Below are positions 8,744 to 15,712 of a stretch of 18,511 bases of DNA, in pieces. The notes under the pieces are model-generated. The model worked only from the letters and a program-made list of their open reading frames with translations. It was not told where the DNA came from and did not search any database. Both the position numbers and the translations under genes were made by a program. The stretch's first letter is position 1. Every line of letters begins with the position of its first letter. Source of the stretch: DATKMP01 sp963790045 (GTDB lineage Bacteria; Bacteroidota; Ignavibacteria; UBA10030); contig CAWBMS010000014.1 of the NCBI GenBank assembly GCA_963790045.1, forward strand, positions 1 to 18,511, in the 5' to 3' direction.

Positions 8744-10162
8744 TTATTTATTCGCAATATCGTCGGCTAAACGATTTGCCATATCATAAGCATTCTTGAT
8801 ACAATCACCGACGGAGATGCCGCCGCGGTAATTGCCGGTTAAAAATATACCGGGATGCTGTTCTTCAAATTCATTCAAAGCATCTATTTTATTTTGGAAG
8901 CCAAGTTCATACTGTGGTATAGATTTGGGCCAGCGCATCAGATGTAAATATACAGGTTTTCCTGAAATTTGCATGGCAGTTTGCAATTCGCTCACGGTGA
9001 AATCGATAATCTGTTCGTCCGTGTGTTCGCACAATTCCGGCTGGCGTGCGCCGCCGACAAAAGCGTTCAATGCTGCCATGCCATTCGGTGCACGATCAGA
9101 AAATAAACTGGAAGTCCAGAGGCAGCCGAGTATTTTTCTTTTCTCGATGGAAGGAATGAGATAACCGAATCCATTCAACGGATGTGCGATCTCATCACGC
9201 TTGAAGCCGAGAAACACCGAGATGACTGGTGAATAATAAATTGATGCAAGGATGTGCGCTGTCGGTACGGACAACGATTTCATGATCGGTGCGGCATCGT
9301 ATGCGGCGGTAGCAAAGACAACGTAATCGGCTTCGATCTCTGTCGGTATTTCGTTGTGGCGATATTCGACAAGATACCGGCGCACATCCGTTTCGGTCGG
9401 CGGAGCGGCATGCTCGATTGTTAAATCTTGAATGGCGATGACTTTTGCATTCAACGCAACTTCGTTTTTCATAACCGCCGCAAGAGCAAGTGGCAGCGTT
9501 TGCATGCCGCTGCGGAATGAAAATGTTTCAGCGCGGTCTTTTGCTTTTTCTGCGCGCTGCTTGCGTTCCTTCGCACCTTTGATCATTCCTTTGACAAGCC
9601 CGCCGTATTTTTCTTCCAGCGCATATAACTTTGGAAATGCCGAACGCACGCTGAGTTGTTCCGTCCGTCCGGCAAAGACACCGGCAACAAATGGATCGAT
9701 AGCATAATCTGAAAATTCTTTTCCCAAACGGCGCGTCACAAATTCTGAAACACTTTCTTCTTTCTCTGCGCGTCCGATGAACGGCTCTTTTAATAGCCGC
9801 AGTTTGCCGCGAAGAGAAAATAATTTCGATGTAATGAACGAACCCGCGTCGAGCGGCAGCGCCATCAATTGTCCGTTGCGAAGAACAAAACGGTTTTTGC
9901 CATCGGGATTGGCATACTGAAAGTCATTTTCTAATTTCAAATCGGAAATTAATTCTTTGATGAGCGGTGTTGTTTCCAATCCAGTGTTCGCGCCGGTTTC
10001 GTATAAAAAGCCATGATCACTCACAGATTTCATCGTGCCGCCGGCTTCGGAATCTTTTGCAAGAAGCGTAACGTCGATGCCGCGCTTCTTCAGCCAGTAC
10101 GCAGTGCACAATCCGCTGATGCCTTCACCAATGACTATGACAGTTGTTTTTGCTGGTCCCAT
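8744..10162 (-). CDS. hemG: protoporphyrinogen/coproporphyrinogen oxidase, HemY type (FAD)
   Basis: A 472-residue flavoprotein of the oxygen-dependent protoporphyrinogen oxidase family (HemG/HemY), which oxidises protoporphyrinogen IX (or coproporphyrinogen III in the coproporphyrin branch) late in heme synthesis. The dinucleotide-binding motif V-I-V-I-G-E-G-I-S-G sits at residues 8-17, followed by E-A-G-G-T-M-K-S, and the C-terminus has G-N-Y-R-G-G-I-S-V-G-D-C, the family's FAD-closing motif. The start at 10162 puts the Rossmann motif close to the N-terminus as usual; an in-frame ATG at 10213 would add 17 residues, and neither has a strong ribosome site. It is transcribed toward the cytochrome locus, away from cysE. 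Heme produced here would feed the neighbouring cytochromes, although the gene is monofunctional housekeeping. The frame is intact. Confidence 0.9.
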   Translation of the reverse strand: MGPAKTTVIVIGEGISGLCTAYWLKKRGIDVTLLAKDSEAGGTMKSVSDHGFLYETGANTGLETTPLIKELISDLKLENDFQYANPDGKNRFVLRNGQLMALPLDAGSFITSKLFSLRGKLRLLKEPFIGRAEKEESVSEFVTRRLGKEFSDYAIDPFVAGVFAGRTEQLSVRSAFPKLYALEEKYGGLVKGMIKGAKERKQRAEKAKDRAETFSFRSGMQTLPLALAAVMKNEVALNAKVIAIQDLTIEHAAPPTETDVRRYLVEYRHNEIPTEIEADYVVFATAAYDAAPIMKSLSVPTAHILASIYYSPVISVFLGFKRDEIAHPLNGFGYLIPSIEKRKILGCLWTSSLFSDRAPNGMAALNAFVGGARQPELCEHTDEQIIDFTVSELQTAMQISGKPVYLHLMRWPKSIPQYELGFQNKIDALNEFEEQHPGIFLTGNYRGGISVGDCIKNAYDMANRLADDIANK

Positions 10163-10243
10163 CTTGACTGTAAAGTAAGAAGGAAAATCGGAAAAAGGTA
10201 GCATGAAACGCACATTGCTGAAGATGAATTATTGCAATATGGC

Positions 10244-10274
10244 TTGACAATGACCTGCCGATGGTGTAACTTTT
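10244..10274 (+). promoter_or_regulatory. promoter of cysE
   Basis: TTGACA at 10244-10249 is followed, after 17 bases, by TAACTTTT at 10267-10274. This fits a TTG -33 plus TAnnTTTG-like -7 box of Bacteroidota sigma factors better than an E. coli -10 box. It lies about 35-65 bp before the cysE start in the 146-bp divergent region shared with hemG. Confidence 0.6.
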
Positions 10275-10308
10275 TTATGATACTGGTTATGTTGATGGAA
10301 AGAAATTT

Positions 10309-11163
10309 ATGAACGCACCTGCAATATCCGCAAACGAATTTGTGGAAGAACTGAAAAAAAGCCGTGAGCATCATTCGCTCGGCATTCAGATGAAAAAAGA
10401 AACACAGATATTTATCGAAAGCTGGCTCAGCATTCTCTTTCCGCATTTTTGTGCGGAGCAGTATTCGTCTGCAGAAGAAATCCAGCTTCGGCTTTCGATG
10501 CTGGAACAAAATTTAAAACACTTGCTGCTGCCGCTTGCCGCGGAATCCGATCTAAATGTGAACGCTATTGCGTCGCAGGTAATGCAGGCACAGCCGGAAA
10601 TTCACCGCTTGCTCTGGCTCGATGCGCAGGCAATTACCAGCGGCGATCCGGCGGCAGAAAGCGTGGACGAAGTGATCCTTGCATATCCGGGATTTCTTGC
10701 CATTGCTATTTACCGGCTGGCACATGAATTTTACACGCGGCACGTTCCCATTTTCCCGCGGCTCTTAACGGAATACGCGCACGAAAAAACTTCAATCGAT
10801 ATTCATCCGGGTGCAACCATCGGTGAATTGTTCGCCATCGATCATGGCACCGGCATTGTCATCGGGGAATCGACCAATATCGGTAAAAACGTAAAATTAT
10901 ATCAAGGTGTGACGCTTGGCGCGTTGAGCGTGGATAAAAAATTAGCAAAGTCCAAGCGTCACCCGACGATTGAAGACAATGTCGTTATCTACGCACACGC
11001 TGTTATTCTCGGCGGAGACACCGTTGTCGGGCACAACAGTGTTATCGGCGGCAACGTGTGGCTGACACAGAGTGTTACGCCGTATTCCATCGTGTATCAC
11101 GATCAGGAAGTGAAAGTACAAAACCGTCTTGATCACAGCAATGTTATCGATTGGGTGATTTAA
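10309..11163 (+). CDS. cysE: serine O-acetyltransferase
   Basis: A 284-residue protein that acetylates serine with acetyl-CoA to give O-acetylserine, the substrate of cysteine synthase. An N-terminal helical region is followed by a left-handed hexapeptide beta-helix from about residue 160. The catalytic Asp/His pair is visible as D164 in S-I-D-I-H-P-G-A and H179 in I-D-H-G-T-G-I-V-I-G-E, the same 15-residue spacing as D143/H158 of E. coli CysE. The later Y-Q-G-V-T-L-G-A and I-G-G-N-V-W-L-T-Q-S segments fit the EpsC/CysE subfamily. GGAAAG lies upstream of the ATG. Its stop overlaps the ATG of the next gene (TAATG), showing translational coupling. No cysteine synthase is in the window. Confidence 0.92.
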   Translation: MNAPAISANEFVEELKKSREHHSLGIQMKKETQIFIESWLSILFPHFCAEQYSSAEEIQLRLSMLEQNLKHLLLPLAAESDLNVNAIASQVMQAQPEIHRLLWLDAQAITSGDPAAESVDEVILAYPGFLAIAIYRLAHEFYTRHVPIFPRLLTEYAHEKTSIDIHPGATIGELFAIDHGTGIVIGESTNIGKNVKLYQGVTLGALSVDKKLAKSKRHPTIEDNVVIYAHAVILGGDTVVGHNSVIGGNVWLTQSVTPYSIVYHDQEVKVQNRLDHSNVIDWVI

Positions 11164-11571
11164 TGATGCGCACCGTTTTGTTCTGTTGTTTATTTGTTTT
11201 GCCCGTGCTTGCTGCTGCACAAAAACAGGAAGCGCGCCCCGTGGTCGGGAAAGGTGTTGTTTTCTTCGGGCCTTCCGTTACAGAATCCGATACCATTGAT
11301 GCAAACAATTCCGAAGCGCTCGGAGATTTTTCTACTTATACAGGCAAAGTTGTTTCGTTCCTGCAAAAACAAAATCTGATCTTTAAATATCTTTCGGATC
11401 GAACCATTGAAATTCAGTTACGCCACCGTAAAACATTTAACGGTCTGCCGCGATACGCTGATGTTCGGTACGATTTTGACGGATGGAAAGCACACGCCCG
11501 AACTTCTGCCGTTTGTTCACACGGACGAAGAATTGATACAGGAAATAAAAGCGTACTTTAATTTAAAGTAA
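11163..11571 (+). CDS. small exported protein of unknown function, coupled to cysE (one frameshift)
   Basis: The ATG overlaps the cysE stop (TAATG at 11162-11166 region). Residues 1-20 are a signal peptide ending L-A-A-A-Q. The read frame continues through Q-L-R-H-R-K-T-F-N-G-L-P-R-Y-A-D-V-R-Y but then becomes unlike protein; removing one base near 11468-11478 continues as T-D-G-K-H-T-P-E-L-L-P-F-V-H-T-D-E-E-L and ends at TAA 11569-11571, giving about 135 residues. As read without repair the frame stops at 11561. No family is recognised. It ends 10 bp from the convergent barrel gene. The coupling to cysE is real in sequence, but a functional link to cysteine metabolism is not shown. Confidence 0.6.
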
Positions 11572-11581
11572 TGAGAAACCG

Positions 11582-12223
11582 TTAAAATGCAACGCCGAGA
11601 TAAACTGCAAAGACACGATTATAAATATTTGCTGAATTTATTTTATCAGTTGAGGTGAAGCCGTAGTTATAACGTGCATCGAGCGTAAGATCGATAACAA
11701 CTAAAGGTATTTTTGCTCCAACACCAACCACTGCACCAATGTCGGTTTTTGTGGTTATATTTTTAACGTCGATTTCATTTTCTTGACTAGTTCCTAATCC
11801 CAAAATAGTTGCTTCCTCTTTTGCGTTGACTAAAAATCCAATCGATGGGCCGACAAAAATAAATGGCTTTATGACTGTAGATGGAAGATAATATTTTATG
11901 AGAATCGGAATGTCGATATATGAAGTTGTAATTTTAGTTGCGGACCAAATATCGTTTGCATCAGCAACAGGATTTGGACCTATTTTTGATCCCTTAACGC
12001 TATACAGAACTTCGGGTTGAATTGAAATAGGGAAGAATGGAAAGCTGATCTCAGCAAAAACACCTGCTGCATATTGAGTGATTGTCGATACATTCGGTAC
12101 ATCACTCCCGCCCAATGTGGCAAAATTCCAACCACCGGTAATGCCCGGTCTAATATTAATTTGTCCAAATGCAGTCACAGTCATGACAACAAGAATGAAG
12201 GCAACAAAAAAAATTCTCTTCAT
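11582..12223 (-). CDS. PorT-type outer-membrane beta-barrel protein
   Basis: A 213-residue exported small barrel. The start at 12223 is chosen for a GAAAGGAA site 8-10 bases upstream and the signal peptide MKRIFFVAFILVVMTVTAFG that follows. The mature protein has the hallmarks of the OMP_b-brl_2 / PorT-like family (PF13568, by recollection): an early G-I-T-G-G-W-N-F, alternating strands, E-I-S-F-P-F-F-P-I-S-I-Q-P-E-V-L-Y-S near the first hairpin, Y-I-D-I-P-I-L-I-K-Y, F-I-F-V-G-P-S-I-G-F, and a C-terminal strand ending in V-A-F. An eight-stranded barrel is likely. Such proteins are common and mostly uncharacterised in Bacteroidota. A TATAAT on the minus strand at 12293-12298 could be part of its promoter. 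Confidence 0.82.
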   Translation of the reverse strand: MKRIFFVAFILVVMTVTAFGQINIRPGITGGWNFATLGGSDVPNVSTITQYAAGVFAEISFPFFPISIQPEVLYSVKGSKIGPNPVADANDIWSATKITTSYIDIPILIKYYLPSTVIKPFIFVGPSIGFLVNAKEEATILGLGTSQENEIDVKNITTKTDIGAVVGVGAKIPLVVIDLTLDARYNYGFTSTDKINSANIYNRVFAVYLGVAF

Positions 12224-12448
12224 TGTTAAATTCCTTTCAAGCATCTATAAATCTATTATCCTATTCGCCACATCACGATACCCGTTAAAATCATTATAAA
12301 AAATTCTTTGGTGAAACTTTGTTGTGTTAAATCTCGAAAATCCTCGTGCCAAAAGCAAGGGAAAATTTCTTTGTGAAAAGAAAAACCATTGAAATGGTTT
12401 CTGTGTTTTCATTGCCGCTATGGGGATGGCCAAAAAGTACTATTCTTG

Positions 12449-12513
12449 GTAGGATAGGCATTCTTGCCTGTCCATTATGAACAATAAACGACACACAAGA
12501 ATGTGTGTCCCAC
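12449..12513. repeat. inverted pair of REP-like palindromes
   Basis: On the plus strand GTAG (12449-12452) leads into a 9-bp stem GGATAGGCA/TGCCTGTCC (12452-12473) with loop TTCT and one G-T pair. On the minus strand GTGG leads into GACACACA/TGTGTGTC (12490-12509), an 8-bp perfect stem, again with loop TTCT. Aligned in the same orientation the two 20-base palindromes match at 15 positions, and differences within the stems are compensated. A GTAG/GTGG tetranucleotide followed by a hairpin is the layout of REP elements mobilised by REP-associated tyrosine transposases, and an inverted pair is the BIME arrangement. No transposase is in the window. Confidence 0.65.
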
Positions 12514-12682
12514 TCCTTATTTTCTTTTTAGTCAGCCCCACAACAAATTTTTTTAAAAGAAAATAACCGATTTATCAGTATTTTATACAATGGGTGAAAT
12601 CACGAGAGATCGCATGCCATTTATTTTTGCTATATCAATCCAGCACTGTAAAAACCTTTAAATCATTCAAAAAACGCTACAC

Positions 12683-12955
12683 GCCATTGAAAAAATCGTA
12701 CACGAAGCTAAAAAAACGTCATGCGAAGCCGAAAAAATGATCGACGCAATGGAAAAAACTATGCGCGAAGCCGTAAAAACTTCCGGCGAAACATGAAAAA
12801 TAATAAACGCCATTGAAACAATCGTATGCGAAGCCGAAACAATCATAGACGCAATTGAAAAAATCATGCACGAAGCTGAAACTATCGTATGCGAAGCTGA
12901 AAAAACTATCTGCGAAGCAAGAACAATTATATGCGAAACTGGAAAAACAACCGGC
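12683..12955. repeat. 21-bp tandem repeat, 13 imperfect units in perfect register
   Basis: Thirteen consecutive 21-bp units run without any indel. In the plus frame each unit reads as a heptad of the type E-A-E-[KT]-I-[IV]-[CDH]; units ending in GAC or AAC are followed by one starting GCN-ATT/ATG (A-I-E or A-M-E). An in-frame TGA in the sixth unit (12794-12796), a TAA just upstream (12658-12660) and the lack of a good start argue against a plus-strand gene. The minus strand is open in two frames as low-complexity Phe/Ser/Ala heptads without ATG or ribosome site. It is either a minisatellite or the relic of a coiled-coil gene. Confidence 0.8.
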
Positions 12956-12989
12956 GAAAGAACCAAGTGGATTGCATCCTTTGCAAATT

Positions 12990-13016
12990 CCCAAGCTGGG
13001 AGGGAGTTATACTCCC
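12990..13016. repeat. two short palindromes downstream of folA
   Basis: CCCA/TGGG (12990-13000, 3-nt loop) is followed at once by GGGAGT/ACTCCC (13002-13016, 3-nt loop). They lie 23-49 bp past the folA stop on the minus strand. Neither is followed by a T run, so a terminator role is uncertain; a REP-like element is an alternative. Confidence 0.35.
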
Positions 13017-13038
13017 GACCTTAAATGTTCATGAGGGG

Positions 13039-13515
13039 TTACTGCCGTATAACCCGTTCGGTGTAATGCACAAATCGAAATCCCTCTCGCACATCTTCTT
13101 CCATTAAAGAAAAATGTTGTGCAAGCAGTTGTTCGTAATCGGGAAAGAACGTATCGCCGGTAAAATCTTTATCTATTAGCGTAAGATAAAATTCGTTTGC
13201 AAGCGAAAGCGTTTGTGCAAACACCGCTCCGCCGCCGATGATGAACACTTTTTCTTCGGATGCCAATGCAGAAAATGCTGCATCGAGTGACGGAAATGTT
13301 TCAACGCCGGAAATTGTTTGCGAAGAAAGCACAACATTGTGCCGGTGGGGAAGCGGATGTCCGATGGACTCGAACGTTTTGCGTCCCATCAAAATTGTGT
13401 GTCCTGTGGTAAGCTGTTTAAAATGCTGAAGGTCTTCGGGAATATGCCACGGCATCTTGCCGTTGTTTCCGATGACACGGTTCTTTGCAACAGCGGCAAG
13501 AATAATTATTTTCAC
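13039..13515 (-). CDS. folA: dihydrofolate reductase
   Basis: A 158-residue enzyme that reduces dihydrofolate to tetrahydrofolate with NADPH. Family signatures are I-I-L-A-A-V-A-K-N-R-V-I-G at the N-terminus, M-P-W-H-I-P-E-D-L-Q-H-F-K (with the substrate-binding acidic residue in P-E-D-L), I-L-M-G-R-K-T-F-E-S-I-G, and V-F-I-I-G-G-G-A-V-F-A-Q for the cofactor site. The start is GTG at 13515 (complement of CAC at 13513-13515), 14 bp after the thyX stop. Third gene of the minus-strand agmatinase-like/thyX/folA operon. Length and all motifs are normal. Confidence 0.95.
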   Translation of the reverse strand: MKIIILAAVAKNRVIGNNGKMPWHIPEDLQHFKQLTTGHTILMGRKTFESIGHPLPHRHNVVLSSQTISGVETFPSLDAAFSALASEEKVFIIGGGAVFAQTLSLANEFYLTLIDKDFTGDTFFPDYEQLLAQHFSLMEEDVREGFRFVHYTERVIRQ

Positions 13516-13529
13516 AATACGAAGTTAGA

Positions 13530-14453
13530 TTAGAGCCACGGCGGACGAATGCCGAGCAATTGCAGCTTGGCTTCCATTTCTTCGCGCTCGGATTTTTTCT
13601 TGATGGGTTCGCCGCGCGGCGGCAGCATGCCATATTCGATGGCGAGCGCCCATGCGCCGTCTGCATCGCCGGCTTGTAGTTTAGCGATGATGCTGATTTC
13701 TTGCTTGGATAATTTCAACGCGCCGAACTCATAATCCTTAAATGCTTTCCATACGAACGGGCACCAGCGGCTCACAATTTCTTCGCCGATGATTGTAGCA
13801 TATTGACGGATTTCCAATTGTGCGTGTGCATCCATGCGCAGGGCAAGAAAATGCAAAAGGTTGTGTAAATCTATTTTCCAGTACGCTTCTGTATATGTGC
13901 TGAGCGGCAAATCTTTGCGCGCCTGCTCGCGTGCAACGCCGGCTTCGATGCGTTCGTTGTAAATGGAACGGGAGAGAGAATGCAATTCTTGTTCGCGTTG
14001 TGTGAACAAGGTACTTTTTGTTGCGTCGAATGTACCGTCACTACCCTGCCGGTTGCTTGTTGCCTGCATGCGCCATTCTTCCGGCTGCGTATTTTGTGTT
14101 GCGTCGATGGCGATGGAATAACGCGTAGAATATTCATTCACGTTTGCCATGCGGTGGCGAATCCACTGCCGCCAGCAATCCATCGGTACGCGAATGTGAA
14201 ATTTAATTTCGCACATTTCAAACGGCGATGTATGTTGATGTCGCAGCAAATGACGAATCAATCCTTCGTCTTCGCGCGATTTCTTCGTACTTTTGCCGTA
14301 CGAAACGCGTGCCGCTTGCACGATAGCGGAATCATTTCCCATATAATCAACCACGCGAATAAATCCGTCATCAAGAACTTTAAAAGGTGAGCCGAGGATG
14401 GCGTCTAATGCCGGCGCAGACGCGCGTTCAATTTGTTCAAACGTTTGTTCCAT
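13530..14453 (-). CDS. thyX: flavin-dependent thymidylate synthase ThyX
   Basis: A 307-residue protein making dTMP from dUMP with methylene-tetrahydrofolate, FAD and NADPH. The ThyX signature RHRX7S is intact at residues 99-109, in R-H-R-M-A-N-V-N-E-Y-S-T-R-Y. Nearby L-I-R-H-L-L-R-H-Q-H-T-S-P-F-E (66-79) and the later L-H-N-L-L-H-F-L-A-L-R-M-D-A-H-A-Q-L-E-I-R segment are also typical. It is longer than the roughly 220-250 residues of many ThyX, with an insert near residues 117-140 and a C-terminal extension ending in R-P-P-W-L. Only 3 bp separate its start from the upstream agmatinase-like stop, so the two are translationally coupled. Confidence 0.95.
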   Translation of the reverse strand: MEQTFEQIERASAPALDAILGSPFKVLDDGFIRVVDYMGNDSAIVQAARVSYGKSTKKSREDEGLIRHLLRHQHTSPFEMCEIKFHIRVPMDCWRQWIRHRMANVNEYSTRYSIAIDATQNTQPEEWRMQATSNRQGSDGTFDATKSTLFTQREQELHSLSRSIYNERIEAGVAREQARKDLPLSTYTEAYWKIDLHNLLHFLALRMDAHAQLEIRQYATIIGEEIVSRWCPFVWKAFKDYEFGALKLSKQEISIIAKLQAGDADGAWALAIEYGMLPPRGEPIKKKSEREEMEAKLQLLGIRPPWL

Positions 14454-14456
14454 TCG

Positions 14457-15356
14457 TTATAATGCGTAATTAAAAATTTTTGAAATCAGTTTTGCCGCTG
14501 TTTTATCGGCATACGGCAATTCTTTCACGGGAGATAATTCCACAACGTCGAAACCGATAATGCGCTTCTTGCGGATTATTTTTTTGAGGCACTGCATCGT
14601 TTCGTTCCACAACAATCCGCCGGGTTCCGGCGATGCTGTTGCCGGAATGACAGCAGGATCGAATGCACTGACATCGAATGTGATGTACACGTTACCCGTC
14701 AATGCTTCCACAACGAAATCATCCCAGTATTTTAAAACTTTTGTATAAACGCCGCTGCGAATTTCATGCATGAAAAATGTATGTACGCCGAACTTGCGAA
14801 TAAATTCTGCTTCTTCTTTGTTCTGCGAGCGAATGCCAGCTTGCACCAACCGGTGCGGATCAAGAAACTCGCATACGCGCGCCATAGCGGAAATATTGCA
14901 AGATTTATCGCCTTGAAAGTGCGAACGTAGGTGTGTATGTGCGCCGAAGTGCAGCACGGAAAGATCGGAATAAAATTTTGCGTGCGCTGCAATCGTTGCC
15001 GTTGCAATCGTGTGGTCGCCGCCGATGGTTGCTACAAATTTATCCTGCTGCACCAGCTTGAGGACAGTGTCGTAAATGAATTGCTGTGCTGCGTCATGAG
15101 TTTTCTTGGCAAAATTCATCGGCGCCAGCGTTGCAACGCCGCGTTCGTTGGCGAGATCGCGTTTCGTTTCTTCATCAAATGTTTCTATCTGATGCGATGC
15201 CGCAAGAATTGCCTGCGGAGCTTTCTTGGTTTCGTATCCTGCCGCAACAGTGTGCTGGTATGGAATCGGCAGCACGACAATCTTTGCATGTTCAAACGAT
15301 GAAAGTTCTTTTTCGATACCAAGAAAATTATGTCCGGCATCCAAAATCTTTTGCAT
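14457..15356 (-). CDS. agmatinase/arginase-family protein with altered metal site
   Basis: A 299-residue ureohydrolase-fold protein. Fold landmarks are clear: G-Y-E-T-K-K-A-P-Q-A-I, I-G-G-D-H-T (112-116), L-H-F-G-A-H-T-H-L-R (135-144), T-F-D-V-S-A-F-D-P (226-234) and S-P-E-P-G-G-L-L-W-N-E (242-252). Active agmatinases bind two Mn with H of GGDH, D/H/D of DAHxD and D/D of DxDxxDP. Here H115, H140 and D228 remain, but the other three positions are G138, H142 and S230. The DNA codons (GGC, CAC, AGT) show these are not single-base frame artefacts. It may be inactive, or use another metal or reaction. It is the first gene of an operon with thyX and folA and is divergent from a deoxyhypusine-synthase-like gene, pointing to polyamine metabolism. 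The symbol speB would overstate what the sequence shows. Confidence 0.88.
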   Translation of the reverse strand: MQKILDAGHNFLGIEKELSSFEHAKIVVLPIPYQHTVAAGYETKKAPQAILAASHQIETFDEETKRDLANERGVATLAPMNFAKKTHDAAQQFIYDTVLKLVQQDKFVATIGGDHTIATATIAAHAKFYSDLSVLHFGAHTHLRSHFQGDKSCNISAMARVCEFLDPHRLVQAGIRSQNKEEAEFIRKFGVHTFFMHEIRSGVYTKVLKYWDDFVVEALTGNVYITFDVSAFDPAVIPATASPEPGGLLWNETMQCLKKIIRKKRIIGFDVVELSPVKELPYADKTAAKLISKIFNYAL

Positions 15357-15712
15357 ACAGAAATTGCTCCTTGTAATGACGCTTCAATATATTTGGAAGT
15401 CGATGGAAATGCAATGAACAATTCATGATTTCTTCTTCTGATATGAAAAATTTTTTAATTCCTTGGCTTGACCATGATAAGATTGAATAGATGTCGTTGG
15501 ATTGTGTGAATTGATTTTCCGGATGAAATTGTTATTGATGACGTGCAACGGCTTCAATCAATTTGATAATTTTCTTAGAATAGATGCAGTACGGAGGGAT
15601 TTGGCGGATTGTGAAAAAATCAAAAAAATCGCCTATCCCCTTTCGTCTTTGGAATCAAATGATTATCTTACCATCGAAATTTCAATGAAATCAATAAGTC
15701 GATAGAGGTTGA
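15357..15712. other. divergent regulatory region between the agmatinase-like and DHS-like genes
   Basis: 356 bp without a convincing gene. An open frame at 15502-15705 has no ribosome site and no protein-like features. TTGACC at 15468-15473 lies in a context (GGCTTGAC-ATGA) similar to the cysE -35 region, but no good -10 box follows at the right spacing. The AGAGG ribosome site for the DHS-like gene lies at 15703-15707. Promoters for both divergent genes presumably lie here. Confidence 0.5.

Larger units (their letters stand above)
12224..13038. other. 815-bp noncoding island between two minus-strand genes
   Basis: No convincing gene is seen. It contains, in order, the probable upstream region of the barrel gene, a weak hairpin (AAACCAT/ATGGTTT, 12383-12400), an inverted pair of REP-like hairpins (12449-12513), about 170 bp of A/T-rich sequence without recognisable signals, a 21-bp tandem repeat (12683-12955) and two short palindromes (12990-13016). 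Open frames across the repeat exist in several phases simply because the period is a multiple of three. Confidence 0.7.

Noticed and set aside
8022..10162. hemG and its neighbour as part of the cytochrome operon
   Set aside because: They are on the opposite strand and separated from ccmF by a strong bidirectional terminator; only a metabolic link through heme remains.
12794..12796. In-frame TGA in the repeat as a recoded (selenocysteine) codon
   Set aside because: No SECIS-like hairpin is evident, and no start codon or ribosome site supports translation of the frame.
12683..12955. CRISPR array
   Set aside because: Units are contiguous 21-bp repeats with no spacers and no cas genes nearby.
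12667..12994. Minus-strand open frames of 91-99 residues across the 21-bp repeat
   Set aside because: They begin with TTG or lack a ribosome site, are pure Phe/Ser/Ala heptads, and both extra frames are open only because the period is a multiple of three.
15502..15705. Small open frame in the divergent intergenic region
   Set aside because: No ribosome site, start is not ATG-supported by context, and composition is not protein-like.
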